DNA from: a virus
IMG/VR virus record: IMGVR_UViG_3300032245_000237
Coordinates: 1 to 41,727 of that record
Reading direction: 5' to 3' (one strand)
Length of the DNA stretch: 41,727 nt
Part shown: positions 15,414 to 21,160 of the stretch, one piece after another
Layout: the number at the start of each line of letters is the position of its first letter
How positions within the stretch are numbered: the stretch's first letter is position 1
Position numbers and translations under genes: made by a program
The notes under the pieces: generated by a model
What the model saw: only the letters and a program-made list of their open reading frames with translations
Database searches by the model: none
Told to the model about the DNA's origin: nothing

Positions 15414-15511
15414 CCTGTTCAGTATGTTTTGATAAAGGCTTTGTTTATCATGGTGATAACGAAGAATACGACATTGAGATTTGTCAATGTCAGAAGGAGG
15501 CAAACAAATGA
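15410..15511 (+). CDS. Cys-rich microprotein (33 aa)
   Basis: MTCSVCFDKGFVYHGD ... EICQCQKEANK: C-x2-C and C-x-C pairs around a beta hairpin. It is coupled on both sides (ATGA overlaps), and its end carries the GGAGGCAAA for the next gene. The pattern resembles small phage zinc fingers beside DNA-metabolism genes. Confidence 0.5.
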   Translation: MTCSVCFDKGFVYHGDNEEYDIEICQCQKEANK

Positions 15512-15747
15512 GTATGGAAGAATATTACAAAATGCGTGAGAAATTTTCTCGATTAGTTTGGGTAGAAACTGCTTGCGAAAACGATCAATGCAGTCAGTTC
15601 CAAATATTTCAAGAAAAACCTACACTTGCTAATATGAACGGTAGGGGCTTTTATATGTGTCCTGAATGTCAGGACATATCAATTTATAGCGAAGATGAAA
15701 CCGATTGGGAGGCAGTAAATGAAACTAAACAGAAGTCAAAAGCGTAA
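15508..15747 (+). CDS. Zinc-ribbon-like small protein
   Basis: 79 aa. ATG at 15508 chosen because GGAGGCAAAC precedes it; the TTG at 15481 is rejected. Cysteines form TACENDQC and YMCPEC pairs, consistent with one zinc site. Acidic C terminus (YSEDETDWEAVNE). Function unknown. Confidence 0.55.
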   Translation: MSMEEYYKMREKFSRLVWVETACENDQCSQFQIFQEKPTLANMNGRGFYMCPECQDISIYSEDETDWEAVNETKQKSKA

Positions 15748-15985
15748 GGCTGTAAAGGCTGGAATTCCTATGCAGCGCACAATTGATCTTAAGAATGAGA
15801 TTACAGGTGCAACAGTTCAAGCCATCGTTATTTTCAGCCAAGATTTAGAGCCAACTTTAACTTTTGTTGAAAATGATAAAGATGTTATTTTCAAAGTACC
15901 AGCGCTTGAGTTTATGCAAGTAATTAATCTTCAGGTGCATGAAGCATTAACTAGATTAAAGGAAGCGCTGACCGCTAATGATTGA
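15719..15985 (+). CDS. Hypothetical protein
   Basis: 88 aa with GGAGGCAGT upstream. Basic N terminus (MKLNRSQKRKAVKAG), a beta middle (ATVQAIVIFSQDLEPTLTFV) and a C-terminal amphipathic helix (ALEFMQVINLQVHEALTRLKEAL). No family recognised. Overlaps both neighbours. Confidence 0.55.
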   Translation: MKLNRSQKRKAVKAGIPMQRTIDLKNEITGATVQAIVIFSQDLEPTLTFVENDKDVIFKVPALEFMQVINLQVHEALTRLKEALTAND

Positions 15986-16289
15986 CCGTAATGTAATGTT
16001 GTTAGCGCATGATGCAAGGCCAACATCTATTAAGGCTGCGGAAAAAGCGTTACCAAAATCAGGAACACTTCGCCGATTAATATTTGAAACTGTTAAAACC
16101 AATGGCGGATTGACTGATTATGAATTAGAGCGCATTCTTAATGGCAAGCACCAAAGCGTAAGCGCCAGCAGAAGGTCATTAGTTCTTGATGGCTATTTGG
16201 TAGATTCAGGTGCAACACGCAAAAACGAAGTTAGTAATGATTGCATAGTTTGGGTAACACCTGATTATGAACAGGGGGCTTTGTTCTAA
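15978..16289 (+). CDS. Winged-helix DNA-binding protein
   Basis: 103 aa. Residues about 15-85 show the pattern ARPTS..AAEKA......TLRRLIFETVKTNGGLTDYELERIL, then SVSASRRSLVLDGYLVDSGATRKN and IVWV. This is the winged-helix protein frequent in phage replication operons. Likely sequence-specific DNA binding. Its stop overlaps the FmdB-like ATG. Confidence 0.7.
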   Translation: MIDRNVMLLAHDARPTSIKAAEKALPKSGTLRRLIFETVKTNGGLTDYELERILNGKHQSVSASRRSLVLDGYLVDSGATRKNEVSNDCIVWVTPDYEQGALF

Positions 16290-16456
16290 TGCCAACTTAT
16301 CAATTTAGATGCGGTACAGATAAATCTTTTGTTGAAATTCAACAAGGGTTTTATGACAATGAAATTCCTAATTGCCCGCTATGTGGCAAAGAGATGAATA
16401 AAGTTATTGCAGCAACGCCAGCAATATTTAGAGGAAGCGGATGGGGCAAATCGTGA
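16289..16456 (+). CDS. FmdB-like zinc-ribbon microprotein
   Basis: 55 aa: MPTYQFRCGTDKSFVEIQQG ... NCPLCGKEMNKVIAATPAIFRGSGWGKS. This is the FmdB/CxxC_CxxC_SSSS regulatory-protein pattern: Y.F.C start, CPxCG pair, and the terminal F.GSGW.K. The first knuckle has one Cys rather than two, so zinc binding may be partial. Overlaps the kinase by 16 nt. Confidence 0.7.
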   Translation: MPTYQFRCGTDKSFVEIQQGFYDNEIPNCPLCGKEMNKVIAATPAIFRGSGWGKS

Positions 16457-16986
16457 TTATAGGTTTATCAGGTTATGCAAGTGCTGGTAAAGATTCAGTA
16501 GCCCAGATTCTTGTTGAGAAGTTTGGCTACAAGCGCATGGCTTTTGCTGATGCAATCCGCGACATTCTTTATACGCTTGATCCATTAACCAATAATGGTT
16601 TGCACTTAAAAACAGTAGTTGATGATTATGGTTGGGATTTGGCTAAACAAGATACCGAGATTCGCAGATTGCTTCAAGTATTAGGAACTGAAGTTGGCAG
16701 AAATGTATTTGGCGATGATGTCTGGGTTGATGTTTTAATTAGCAAACTAGAGCCAATGGACAAAGTTGTTATTACAGATGTGCGTTTTCCAAACGAAGGG
16801 CGTGAAATCCATAATTTAGCAGGAGAAATATGGCGCGTTAATCGAGATGGTATTAGCGCAGTCAATGAACACATATCTGAAACACAAATGGATGATTACA
16901 ATTTTGATGAAATAATTAATAATGATGGCTCATTAGAAGATTTAGAACATGTAATTGTTGAATTAATTGAGGCTAAAAATGAGTGA
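16441..16986 (+). CDS. Deoxynucleoside monophosphate kinase
   Basis: 181 aa. P-loop at residues 8-19 (GLSGYASAGKDS, Lys17), then FADAIRDILYTLDP. Further on are LLQVLGTEVGRNVFGDDVWVD and VVITDVRFPNEG, the pattern of the T4 gp1-like dNMP kinase family. It phosphorylates dNMPs to feed phage DNA synthesis. AGAGGAAG precedes the ATG; a GTG at 16453 is a less likely start. Confidence 0.8.
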   Translation: MGQIVIIGLSGYASAGKDSVAQILVEKFGYKRMAFADAIRDILYTLDPLTNNGLHLKTVVDDYGWDLAKQDTEIRRLLQVLGTEVGRNVFGDDVWVDVLISKLEPMDKVVITDVRFPNEGREIHNLAGEIWRVNRDGISAVNEHISETQMDDYNFDEIINNDGSLEDLEHVIVELIEAKNE

Positions 16987-17167
16987 AGGTATAGTTAGAT
17001 GTAAAGGATGCGGCAAATTATTGCCCATAAACGATTTGACATGCTTGTGTTGGGCATACGGTAAAATAGATTCACCCAAAACCAATGAAGGGAGTGTCAG
17101 AGATGACATCAACCAACAACGGAAAGGCACACCGATGAGAACTGCGAATAGAGGAGAGATTGGCTAG
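16979..17167 (+). CDS. Small Cys-motif protein
   Basis: 62 aa from the ATG at 16979, overlapping the kinase stop. Contains VRCKGCGKLLPINDLTCLC, a one- or two-knuckle zinc site, and then a polar tail (NEGSVRDDINQQRKG). Function unknown. Its last bases contain the GAGGAGAGA that would serve the following gene. Confidence 0.55.
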   Translation: MSEGIVRCKGCGKLLPINDLTCLCWAYGKIDSPKTNEGSVRDDINQQRKGTPMRTANRGEIG

Positions 17168-17601
17168 ATACGAAGTTATCTGTTCGATTTCTTTTAGTAG
17201 CCGCGCTCGCGGTAGGAATCGGAGTAGCAACTCCAGCAGTTGCGCAATCGCCACAAAAGCATAAACCGTTTTTAACTGCTCGAACACCAGATGCAGCAAA
17301 ACAACATGCTCAACGGCAATTAGCACTTTACAGTTGGAATGCTAAACAATGGGGATGTTTGGAAACGCTCTGGCAGAAAGAAAGCAATTGGCGACCAGCA
17401 GCGCAAAATAAACAATCCGTTACTATAACTAAAAATGGAAAGAAAGTTAAAGTTCATGCAGGAGGAATACCACAAATACTTGGTATGTCACCAGCATTGA
17501 GCGTTGAGAGCCAAGTAGGACAAGGATTGAAATACATCCAAACCCGCTACGGTTCCCCATGTTCCGCTTTGAAGTTTCATCTAAAGCGAAACTACTACTA
17601 G
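17160..17601 (+). CDS. Secreted lytic transglycosylase-like protein, apparent frameshift at start
   Basis: The main frame (to the stop at 17601) reads KLSVRFLLVAALAVGIGVAT then PAVA-QS, a textbook signal peptide. The mature domain follows: LYSWNAKQWGCLETLWQKES (probable catalytic Glu in the KES motif), GGIPQILGM, then GLKYIQTRYGSPCSALKFH. This is the actinobacterial transglycosylase-like fold with its usual Cys pair. No ATG, GTG or TTG lies in this frame between the stop at 17149-17151 and TTG 17359, which is inside the domain. A TTG at 17160 after GAGGAGAGA is in another frame. Dropping one base near 17172 (TACGAAG to TACAAG) joins them as MARYKLSVRFLL. Either an assembly indel or a damaged gene. 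Confidence 0.6.
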
Positions 17602-17602
17602 A

Positions 17603-17628
17603 TTTCTTGGTGCCGTTCACCAAGGAAA
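17603..17628 (+). terminator. Hairpin after transglycosylase-like gene
   Basis: CTTGGTG-ccgtt-CACCAAG (17606-17624), extended by TTT/AAA with one bulge. It sits directly after the stop at 17601 and just before a second, stronger terminator. There is no T-run of its own. Confidence 0.45.
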
Positions 17629-17634
17629 ACGAAG

Positions 17635-17679
17635 CCCGACACCTGAGATTGCCTCCCAAGTGTCGGGTTTCACTTTTTT
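17635..17679 (+). terminator. Rho-independent terminator
   Basis: Perfect 8-bp stem CCCGACAC (17635-17642) / GTGTCGGG (17660-17667) with a 17-nt loop, followed by TTTCAC and six T (17674-17679). It ends the second early operon. Confidence 0.8.
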
Positions 17680-17680
17680 A

Positions 17681-17830
17681 CAACTCCACCACCGCCGCCA
17701 CCACCGCCTAAGTGCGCAAATCGCCGCCACCACCGCCTAAGTTTTGGCTTCCCACCACCGCCGCCACCGCCGCCTGAGTTTGCAATTTGCTGAGTTTTAC
17801 AACTCCACCACCGCCGCCTAAGTTGAGCAA
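17681..17830. repeat. GC-rich CCACCGCCG repeat in intergenic gap
   Basis: Four imperfect units. Each has a pure C/G-rich tract built of CCACC and CCGCC, then TAAGT or TGAGT, then an AT-containing spacer. Units 1 (17681) and 4 (17800) begin with the same 19 bases, CAACTCCACCACCGCCGCC. The minus strand has repeated GG runs (GGCGGCGGTGGTGG) that could form a two-tier G-quadruplex. No plausible gene crosses it. Composition is unlike the AT-rich surroundings. Confidence 0.85.
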
Positions 17831-17838
17831 TTTGATTA

Positions 17839-17851
17839 CTTACGGTGTAAG
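17839..17851 (+). promoter_or_regulatory. CTTAC-GGT-GTAAG inverted repeat before small basic gene
   Basis: Five-base arms with a 3-base loop lie 8 nt before the ATG at 17860, and contain the CTTACGG word of leaders A-C. TTGATT (17832) and TACGAT (17854) are promoter-like, but the latter touches the start codon. Confidence 0.35.
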
Positions 17852-17859
17852 GTTACGAT

Positions 17860-18027
17860 ATGGCAAAAGGCAAAAGTCGCGGAGAGCGCAATTCAGAACG
17901 AAAAAACGGTAAGGCTCCAAAAAAACATATAAAAGTTCAAAAGAAAACTGGTCGTACAATTGGTGGTTATTCCCCTGCCAAATTAGCGATTCGGGCGGAA
18001 AAGCGTAAACAAACCGTTGGAGAGTAA
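17860..18027 (+). CDS. Lys-rich basic microprotein (55 aa)
   Basis: MAKGKSRGERNSERKNGKAP ... KVQKKTGRTIGGYSPAKLAI, ending KRKQTVGE. About one residue in three is Lys or Arg, with few hydrophobics, so probably disordered or nucleic-acid binding. Its stop overlaps the ATG of the HslV-like gene (TAATG), and both follow the GC-rich repeat as a new transcription unit. Ribosome site weak (GTAAGG). Family not recognised. Confidence 0.6.
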   Translation: MAKGKSRGERNSERKNGKAPKKHIKVQKKTGRTIGGYSPAKLAIRAEKRKQTVGE

Positions 18028-18572
18028 TGACCACAATAATTGCATTACAAAAACCTGACTGCGTAATTATTGCGGCAGATAATCAAGTTACTTCAACGCG
18101 AAAATACCGCCATCCCAAAATGGCAAAGATTACAAAACGCGGTCAATATTTAATTGCAGGAAGCGGCGAGGTTGCTGCTTGCGATATAACTCAACACATA
18201 TTTGTACCACCCAAACCAAACCTAGAAGATAAAAAAGATTTGTACCATTTTATGATTGCTAAATTTGTACCAGCATTAAAAAAATGTTTTAAGGAACAAG
18301 AATATAAATGGCAACCAACTGTTGATGATGATGAATATGAAACCAAGTTCATGTTCTTAATTGCGATATGTGGGGAGGTGTTTGAAATTGCAGACGATCT
18401 TGCAGTTACTTTGGATGATTCGGGTATCTATGGAGTCGGTTCTGGGAGTGATATTGCTATTGGTGCATTACACGCAGGGGCTTCTTTAGATAAAGCATTA
18501 AAAATTGCAGCAAAAATTGATCCATTTACTTCTGCTCCGTTTATTAAGATGGAGCAAAAGAAAAATGGATAA
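18027..18572 (+). CDS. HslV/proteasome-like Ntn-hydrolase peptidase
   Basis: 181 aa, close to HslV length. It begins MTTIIALQKPDCVIIAADNQ. Removing Met leaves an N-terminal Thr. In mature numbering Asp17 (AAD) and Lys33 (KMAK) fall exactly where the proteasome/HslV catalytic residues are. The C-terminal YGVGSGSDIAIGALHAG matches the conserved G.GS..A.GAL segment. No propeptide, as in HslV. Members are self-compartmentalising rings that degrade unfolded substrates fed by an ATPase (HslU, ARC/Mpa). No ATPase is encoded here, so it would act alone, borrow a host ATPase, or poison host rings. Overlaps the HNH gene by 8 nt. Confidence 0.82.
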   Translation: MTTIIALQKPDCVIIAADNQVTSTRKYRHPKMAKITKRGQYLIAGSGEVAACDITQHIFVPPKPNLEDKKDLYHFMIAKFVPALKKCFKEQEYKWQPTVDDDEYETKFMFLIAICGEVFEIADDLAVTLDDSGIYGVGSGSDIAIGALHAGASLDKALKIAAKIDPFTSAPFIKMEQKKNG

Positions 18573-18885
18573 AGATGTTGCAAACAAAGTTATTGCTAGG
18601 GCAAAAGGCTATTGTGAAAAGTGTGGGTTACCAGGTGACCTACAACTTCATCATAGAAAATTGCGCTCGCAAGGCGGCAAAGATGAACCAGCAAACTTAA
18701 TTGCAATTCATCCAAGTTGTCACATACAACATAAAAACTCAATACACGACAACCCTAAGACCTCAAAAGTTAAAGGGTACATAGTTCCAAGTTGGGGCGA
18801 TCCCTTGGAATATCCGTTTCATCAAGTAGATGGAACAGTAGTTAAACTAGACAATGAAGGCACATATACAAGAATAGAGGCATAG
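18565..18885 (+). CDS. HNH endonuclease
   Basis: 106 aa from the ATG at 18565 (GGAGC upstream). Zinc pair YCEKCG, the LQLHHRKLRSQGG core (His-His of the HNH motif), ANLIAIHPSCHIQHKN. The C-terminal part (VKGYIVPSWGDPLEYPFH) is short. Phage HNH proteins of this size often assist terminase cleavage; this one lies two kilobases before the terminase genes. Could also act in DNA processing. Confidence 0.8.
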   Translation: MDKDVANKVIARAKGYCEKCGLPGDLQLHHRKLRSQGGKDEPANLIAIHPSCHIQHKNSIHDNPKTSKVKGYIVPSWGDPLEYPFHQVDGTVVKLDNEGTYTRIEA

Positions 18886-18887
18886 GA

Positions 18888-19274
18888 ATGGCACAAATAA
18901 CGGTAGTAGGTAATGTAGGAACAGAACCAGAATTAAAGTTTTTTACTGGCAAAAATGGTGACTTTGGTGTTACCAACTTTTCATTAGCATATACACCACG
19001 CGAACGAAAAGGCACAGAATTTGTAGATGGAGAAACTGTTTGGTTTCGCATATCTGTTTTAGGCAAACAGGCTGAAACAGCAACCGAAATTAAAAAAGGC
19101 GACAAAGTAATTGTAATGGGCGCGTTTAAGCAATCAACTTATCAAGCCAAAGACGGTACTATGAAAACTGGATTAGAAATTAAGGCTGATAGTTTTGGAA
19201 TAGTTCCACGCCCAATGGAACGCAAAAAGGTAGAAAAGAAAGAAGAAGATGGGGGTTGGTCTTCATGGACTTAA
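18888..19274 (+). CDS. ssb: Single-stranded DNA-binding protein
   Basis: 128 aa OB-fold SSB: ITVVGNVGTEPELKFF, VTNFSLAYTPRER, TVWFRISVLGKQAE, KKGDKVIVMGAFKQSTYQAKDG. The acidic tail ends DGGWSSWT, lacking the usual DDDIPF tip, so docking to host SSB partners may differ. Works with the annealing protein, nuclease and RusA. Confidence 0.88.
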   Translation: MAQITVVGNVGTEPELKFFTGKNGDFGVTNFSLAYTPRERKGTEFVDGETVWFRISVLGKQAETATEIKKGDKVIVMGAFKQSTYQAKDGTMKTGLEIKADSFGIVPRPMERKKVEKKEEDGGWSSWT

Positions 19275-19444
19275 TGAGTACCGCAGATGTCAGGGCTTTA
19301 TTGAATGTGAATGAAAATAATCTTCATCAGATTCAATATCGTGGACATATCAAATGGGTTAAAAAAGAAGGCAAAAATGTTTTCTATAACCGCGTTGATG
19401 TAGAAGCGTATAAAGCCAAACGCGACAAGCGCGGTAAGAAGTGA
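19274..19444 (+). CDS. Small HTH (excisionase/MerR-like) protein
   Basis: 56 aa from the ATG at 19274, which overlaps the ssb stop (TAATG); ATGs further up lie inside ssb. MSTADVRALLNVNENNLHQIQYRGHI then VFYNRVDVEAYKAKR is the HTH_17 winged-helix pattern. Basic tail. No integrase is present, so a role as a local transcription regulator is more likely than excision. Confidence 0.65.
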   Translation: MSTADVRALLNVNENNLHQIQYRGHIKWVKKEGKNVFYNRVDVEAYKAKRDKRGKK

Positions 19445-19611
19445 TTTGGTTTGTGCTTAGTGTTATAGGCGCACAACAACTTATTCACGCTTGGGAGATT
19501 CGCAAAATCAAACAAGAATCGCATTTGATGTTTCATTCTATTTTGAATGTTTCAAAGACGGCTGATACCGTATTGGAAATGTGGATTGAACATAAGAAAG
19601 AACACATGTAA
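19441..19611 (+). CDS. Small membrane-anchored protein (56 aa)
   Basis: GTG at 19441 overlaps the previous stop (GTGA). An N-terminal hydrophobic helix (MIWFVLSVIGAQQLIHAW) is followed by a charged helical tail (EIRKIKQESHLMFHSIL ... EMWIEHKKEHM). Stop overlaps the next ATG (TAATG). Function unknown. Confidence 0.5.
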   Translation: MIWFVLSVIGAQQLIHAWEIRKIKQESHLMFHSILNVSKTADTVLEMWIEHKKEHM

Positions 19612-20258
19612 TGAAATGTTTATTTTGCCGCAAAAATAACGACCAAATAGTTTGTATCAATTGCTGGCAATTTGCGCTTTCACAATTAAGAAAATTCCCC
19701 GAAAAGTACAATTTATTAGAGGATGAATTACAACCGTCTAAAGGTTATGGCGAACGCGTAAGCGGAACTAAAACCCCACCATTACCTGTACGGCTAGAAA
19801 CTTTATATTTACGAACAGGCGGGATAAGTCATAATCTTATGTTACACGAACAACAGATACGCATTAAATTGGAACATACTAAAATTACTTGGCGCGGGGA
19901 AGAAATTAATCGCATAACTAAAACATGCGAATACATTTATACACATGAAGAATGGATATACAAGAAATACGATGACATAGATCAATTGACTAAAGACATC
20001 CAAGACATATCAGGCAGAATTAATTTTGTATTAGGTAATAAATCAGAAGAAGTAACAATTGGAACTTGCCCTAGCACCGATGATAAAAATGAAATATGTG
20101 GGGCTATCTTGCGAATTAATCCTAACATTCTTACAACATATTCAGAAATCAAATGCAGGGCTTGTGATACAACATGGACTTCCGATAAGTGGAGATTATT
20201 AGGAAGGATTATAGAAAGTGCCACAAATAAAGCCGAATCAAGCAGCCAAATTATTTAA
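19611..20258 (+). CDS. Actinophage-type double zinc-ribbon protein
   Basis: 215 aa. N-terminal pairs C3-x2-C6 and C15-x2-C18 (MKCLFCRKN...VCINCW), then a helical middle with GTKTPPLPVRLETL. A C-terminal ribbon follows (GTCPSTDDKNEICGAIL ... IKCRACDTTW), ending WRLLGRII. Proteins with this order (two ribbons, LP.R.., WLL end) are common in actinophages next to a small HTH gene. DNA binding inferred. Confidence 0.65.
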   Translation: MKCLFCRKNNDQIVCINCWQFALSQLRKFPEKYNLLEDELQPSKGYGERVSGTKTPPLPVRLETLYLRTGGISHNLMLHEQQIRIKLEHTKITWRGEEINRITKTCEYIYTHEEWIYKKYDDIDQLTKDIQDISGRINFVLGNKSEEVTIGTCPSTDDKNEICGAILRINPNILTTYSEIKCRACDTTWTSDKWRLLGRIIESATNKAESSSQII

Positions 20259-20394
20259 GGTTACGGAACGCACTATTTTTAATTGGATTAAATTAGATTC
20301 CATAAAAGGCAAACAGGGTTTATATTTTGTAGATGATTTACAAAAAGCGTATGACAAACGGCGTAGGAGAAAGCCTAGATTTCGCCATAAGTAA
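20218..20394 (+). CDS. Small HTH DNA-binding protein (58 aa)
   Basis: GTG at 20218 with AGGAAGGA upstream; overlaps the zinc-ribbon gene by 41 nt. PQIKPNQAAKLFKVTERTIF then NWIKLD.I, GLYFVDDLQKAY, ending RRRRKPRFRHK: a MerR/excisionase-type HTH with a strongly basic tail. In actinophages this gene regularly follows the zinc-ribbon gene. It sits directly before the promoter at 20396 and could regulate it. Confidence 0.65.
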   Translation: MPQIKPNQAAKLFKVTERTIFNWIKLDSIKGKQGLYFVDDLQKAYDKRRRRKPRFRHK

Positions 20395-20395
20395 T

Positions 20396-20424
20396 TTGAC
20401 AGTTGCGCTTATTTTCAGTATTCT
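20396..20424 (+). promoter_or_regulatory. Sigma70-like promoter of terminase operon
   Basis: TTGACA (20396-20401), 17-nt spacer, TATTCT (20419-20424). It lies in the only gap between the early genes and the terminase genes, about 36 nt before the next ATG. Confidence 0.65.
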
Positions 20425-20460
20425 CTCTCACAATGGATGGCTTGTGCCTAATAGGAAGCC

Positions 20461-20673
20461 ATGTTAATTGTGACCGAAGAAATTACTCTTGCAGAGATTG
20501 ATGAAGCGCTATTTCACATGCGCGACAAAGTAACAGATCGCTATGGAAATCGCCTGACCTATAAACAAAAAGAACTTTATTGGGCAAGCATTGATGACCT
20601 ATTGGAAGCAAGATTAAACCTTACGAAAATGAAGGCGGAAGGCTCATTGTTACTCGAATCCAGTAACATCTAG
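20461..20673 (+). CDS. Hypothetical helical protein before terminase
   Basis: 70 aa, AGGAAG site. Helical (ITLAEIDEALFHMRDKVTDR, YKQKELYWASIDDLLEARLNL). No family recognised; the position suggests a packaging accessory or first late gene. Confidence 0.6.
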   Translation: MLIVTEEITLAEIDEALFHMRDKVTDRYGNRLTYKQKELYWASIDDLLEARLNLTKMKAEGSLLLESSNI

Positions 20674-20683
20674 GGAGTAACAA

Positions 20684-21160
20684 TTGTCATTACCAGAACC
20701 AGAACAACTCGATAAAGAGAACAAAGTTTTAGAATTGCGCCGCCTAGGATTAACTTGGAGCGAGATCGCAGATCAGACAGGCTACGCAACTCATGTAGGT
20801 GCTATGAAAGCCTATAAGCGCGTAATGGAGCGATACCAAAAAGAACCACGCGAAGACCTACAAACAATTGAGGTCGAACGCCTAAATAAAATTCAATCAG
20901 TATTTATGGAAAAAGCATTTGCCGATCAAGATGTTAGATCAGCAGCAATCGCATTAAAGGCAATAGAAATTCGCACCAAATTGCTAGGGTTGAATGAGCC
21001 AACTAGAATTCAACAGGACATAACAACTTGGGATGGCGATGAATCAATTGATAGAGCAGTCAAAGACCTCGCGGCTTTACTCACCTCAAACGATGAAGTA
21101 CGCCCAAGCGAGGGTTCAATGGCAGACGGTTCAGGCCAGAGCGAGCCAACTTCCTCCTGA
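20684..21160 (+). CDS. terS: Terminase small subunit (HTH)
   Basis: 158 aa, TTG start with GGGAG upstream. N-terminal HTH (ELRRLGLTWSEIADQTGYAT then AMKAYKRVMERY), a helical oligomerisation part (EVERLNKIQSVFMEKAFADQDVRSAAIALKAIEIRTKLLGL) and a polar tail. It recognises the packaging site and recruits the large subunit. Overlaps terL by about 128 nt. Confidence 0.75.
   Translation: MSLPEPEQLDKENKVLELRRLGLTWSEIADQTGYATHVGAMKAYKRVMERYQKEPREDLQTIEVERLNKIQSVFMEKAFADQDVRSAAIALKAIEIRTKLLGLNEPTRIQQDITTWDGDESIDRAVKDLAALLTSNDEVRPSEGSMADGSGQSEPTSS

Noticed and set aside
19274-20394. Excisionase-like HTH genes as evidence for lysogeny
   Set aside because: No integrase, recombinase, att-like duplicated core or repressor operator is visible. 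HTH microproteins next to the zinc-ribbon gene are common in actinophages without integration.
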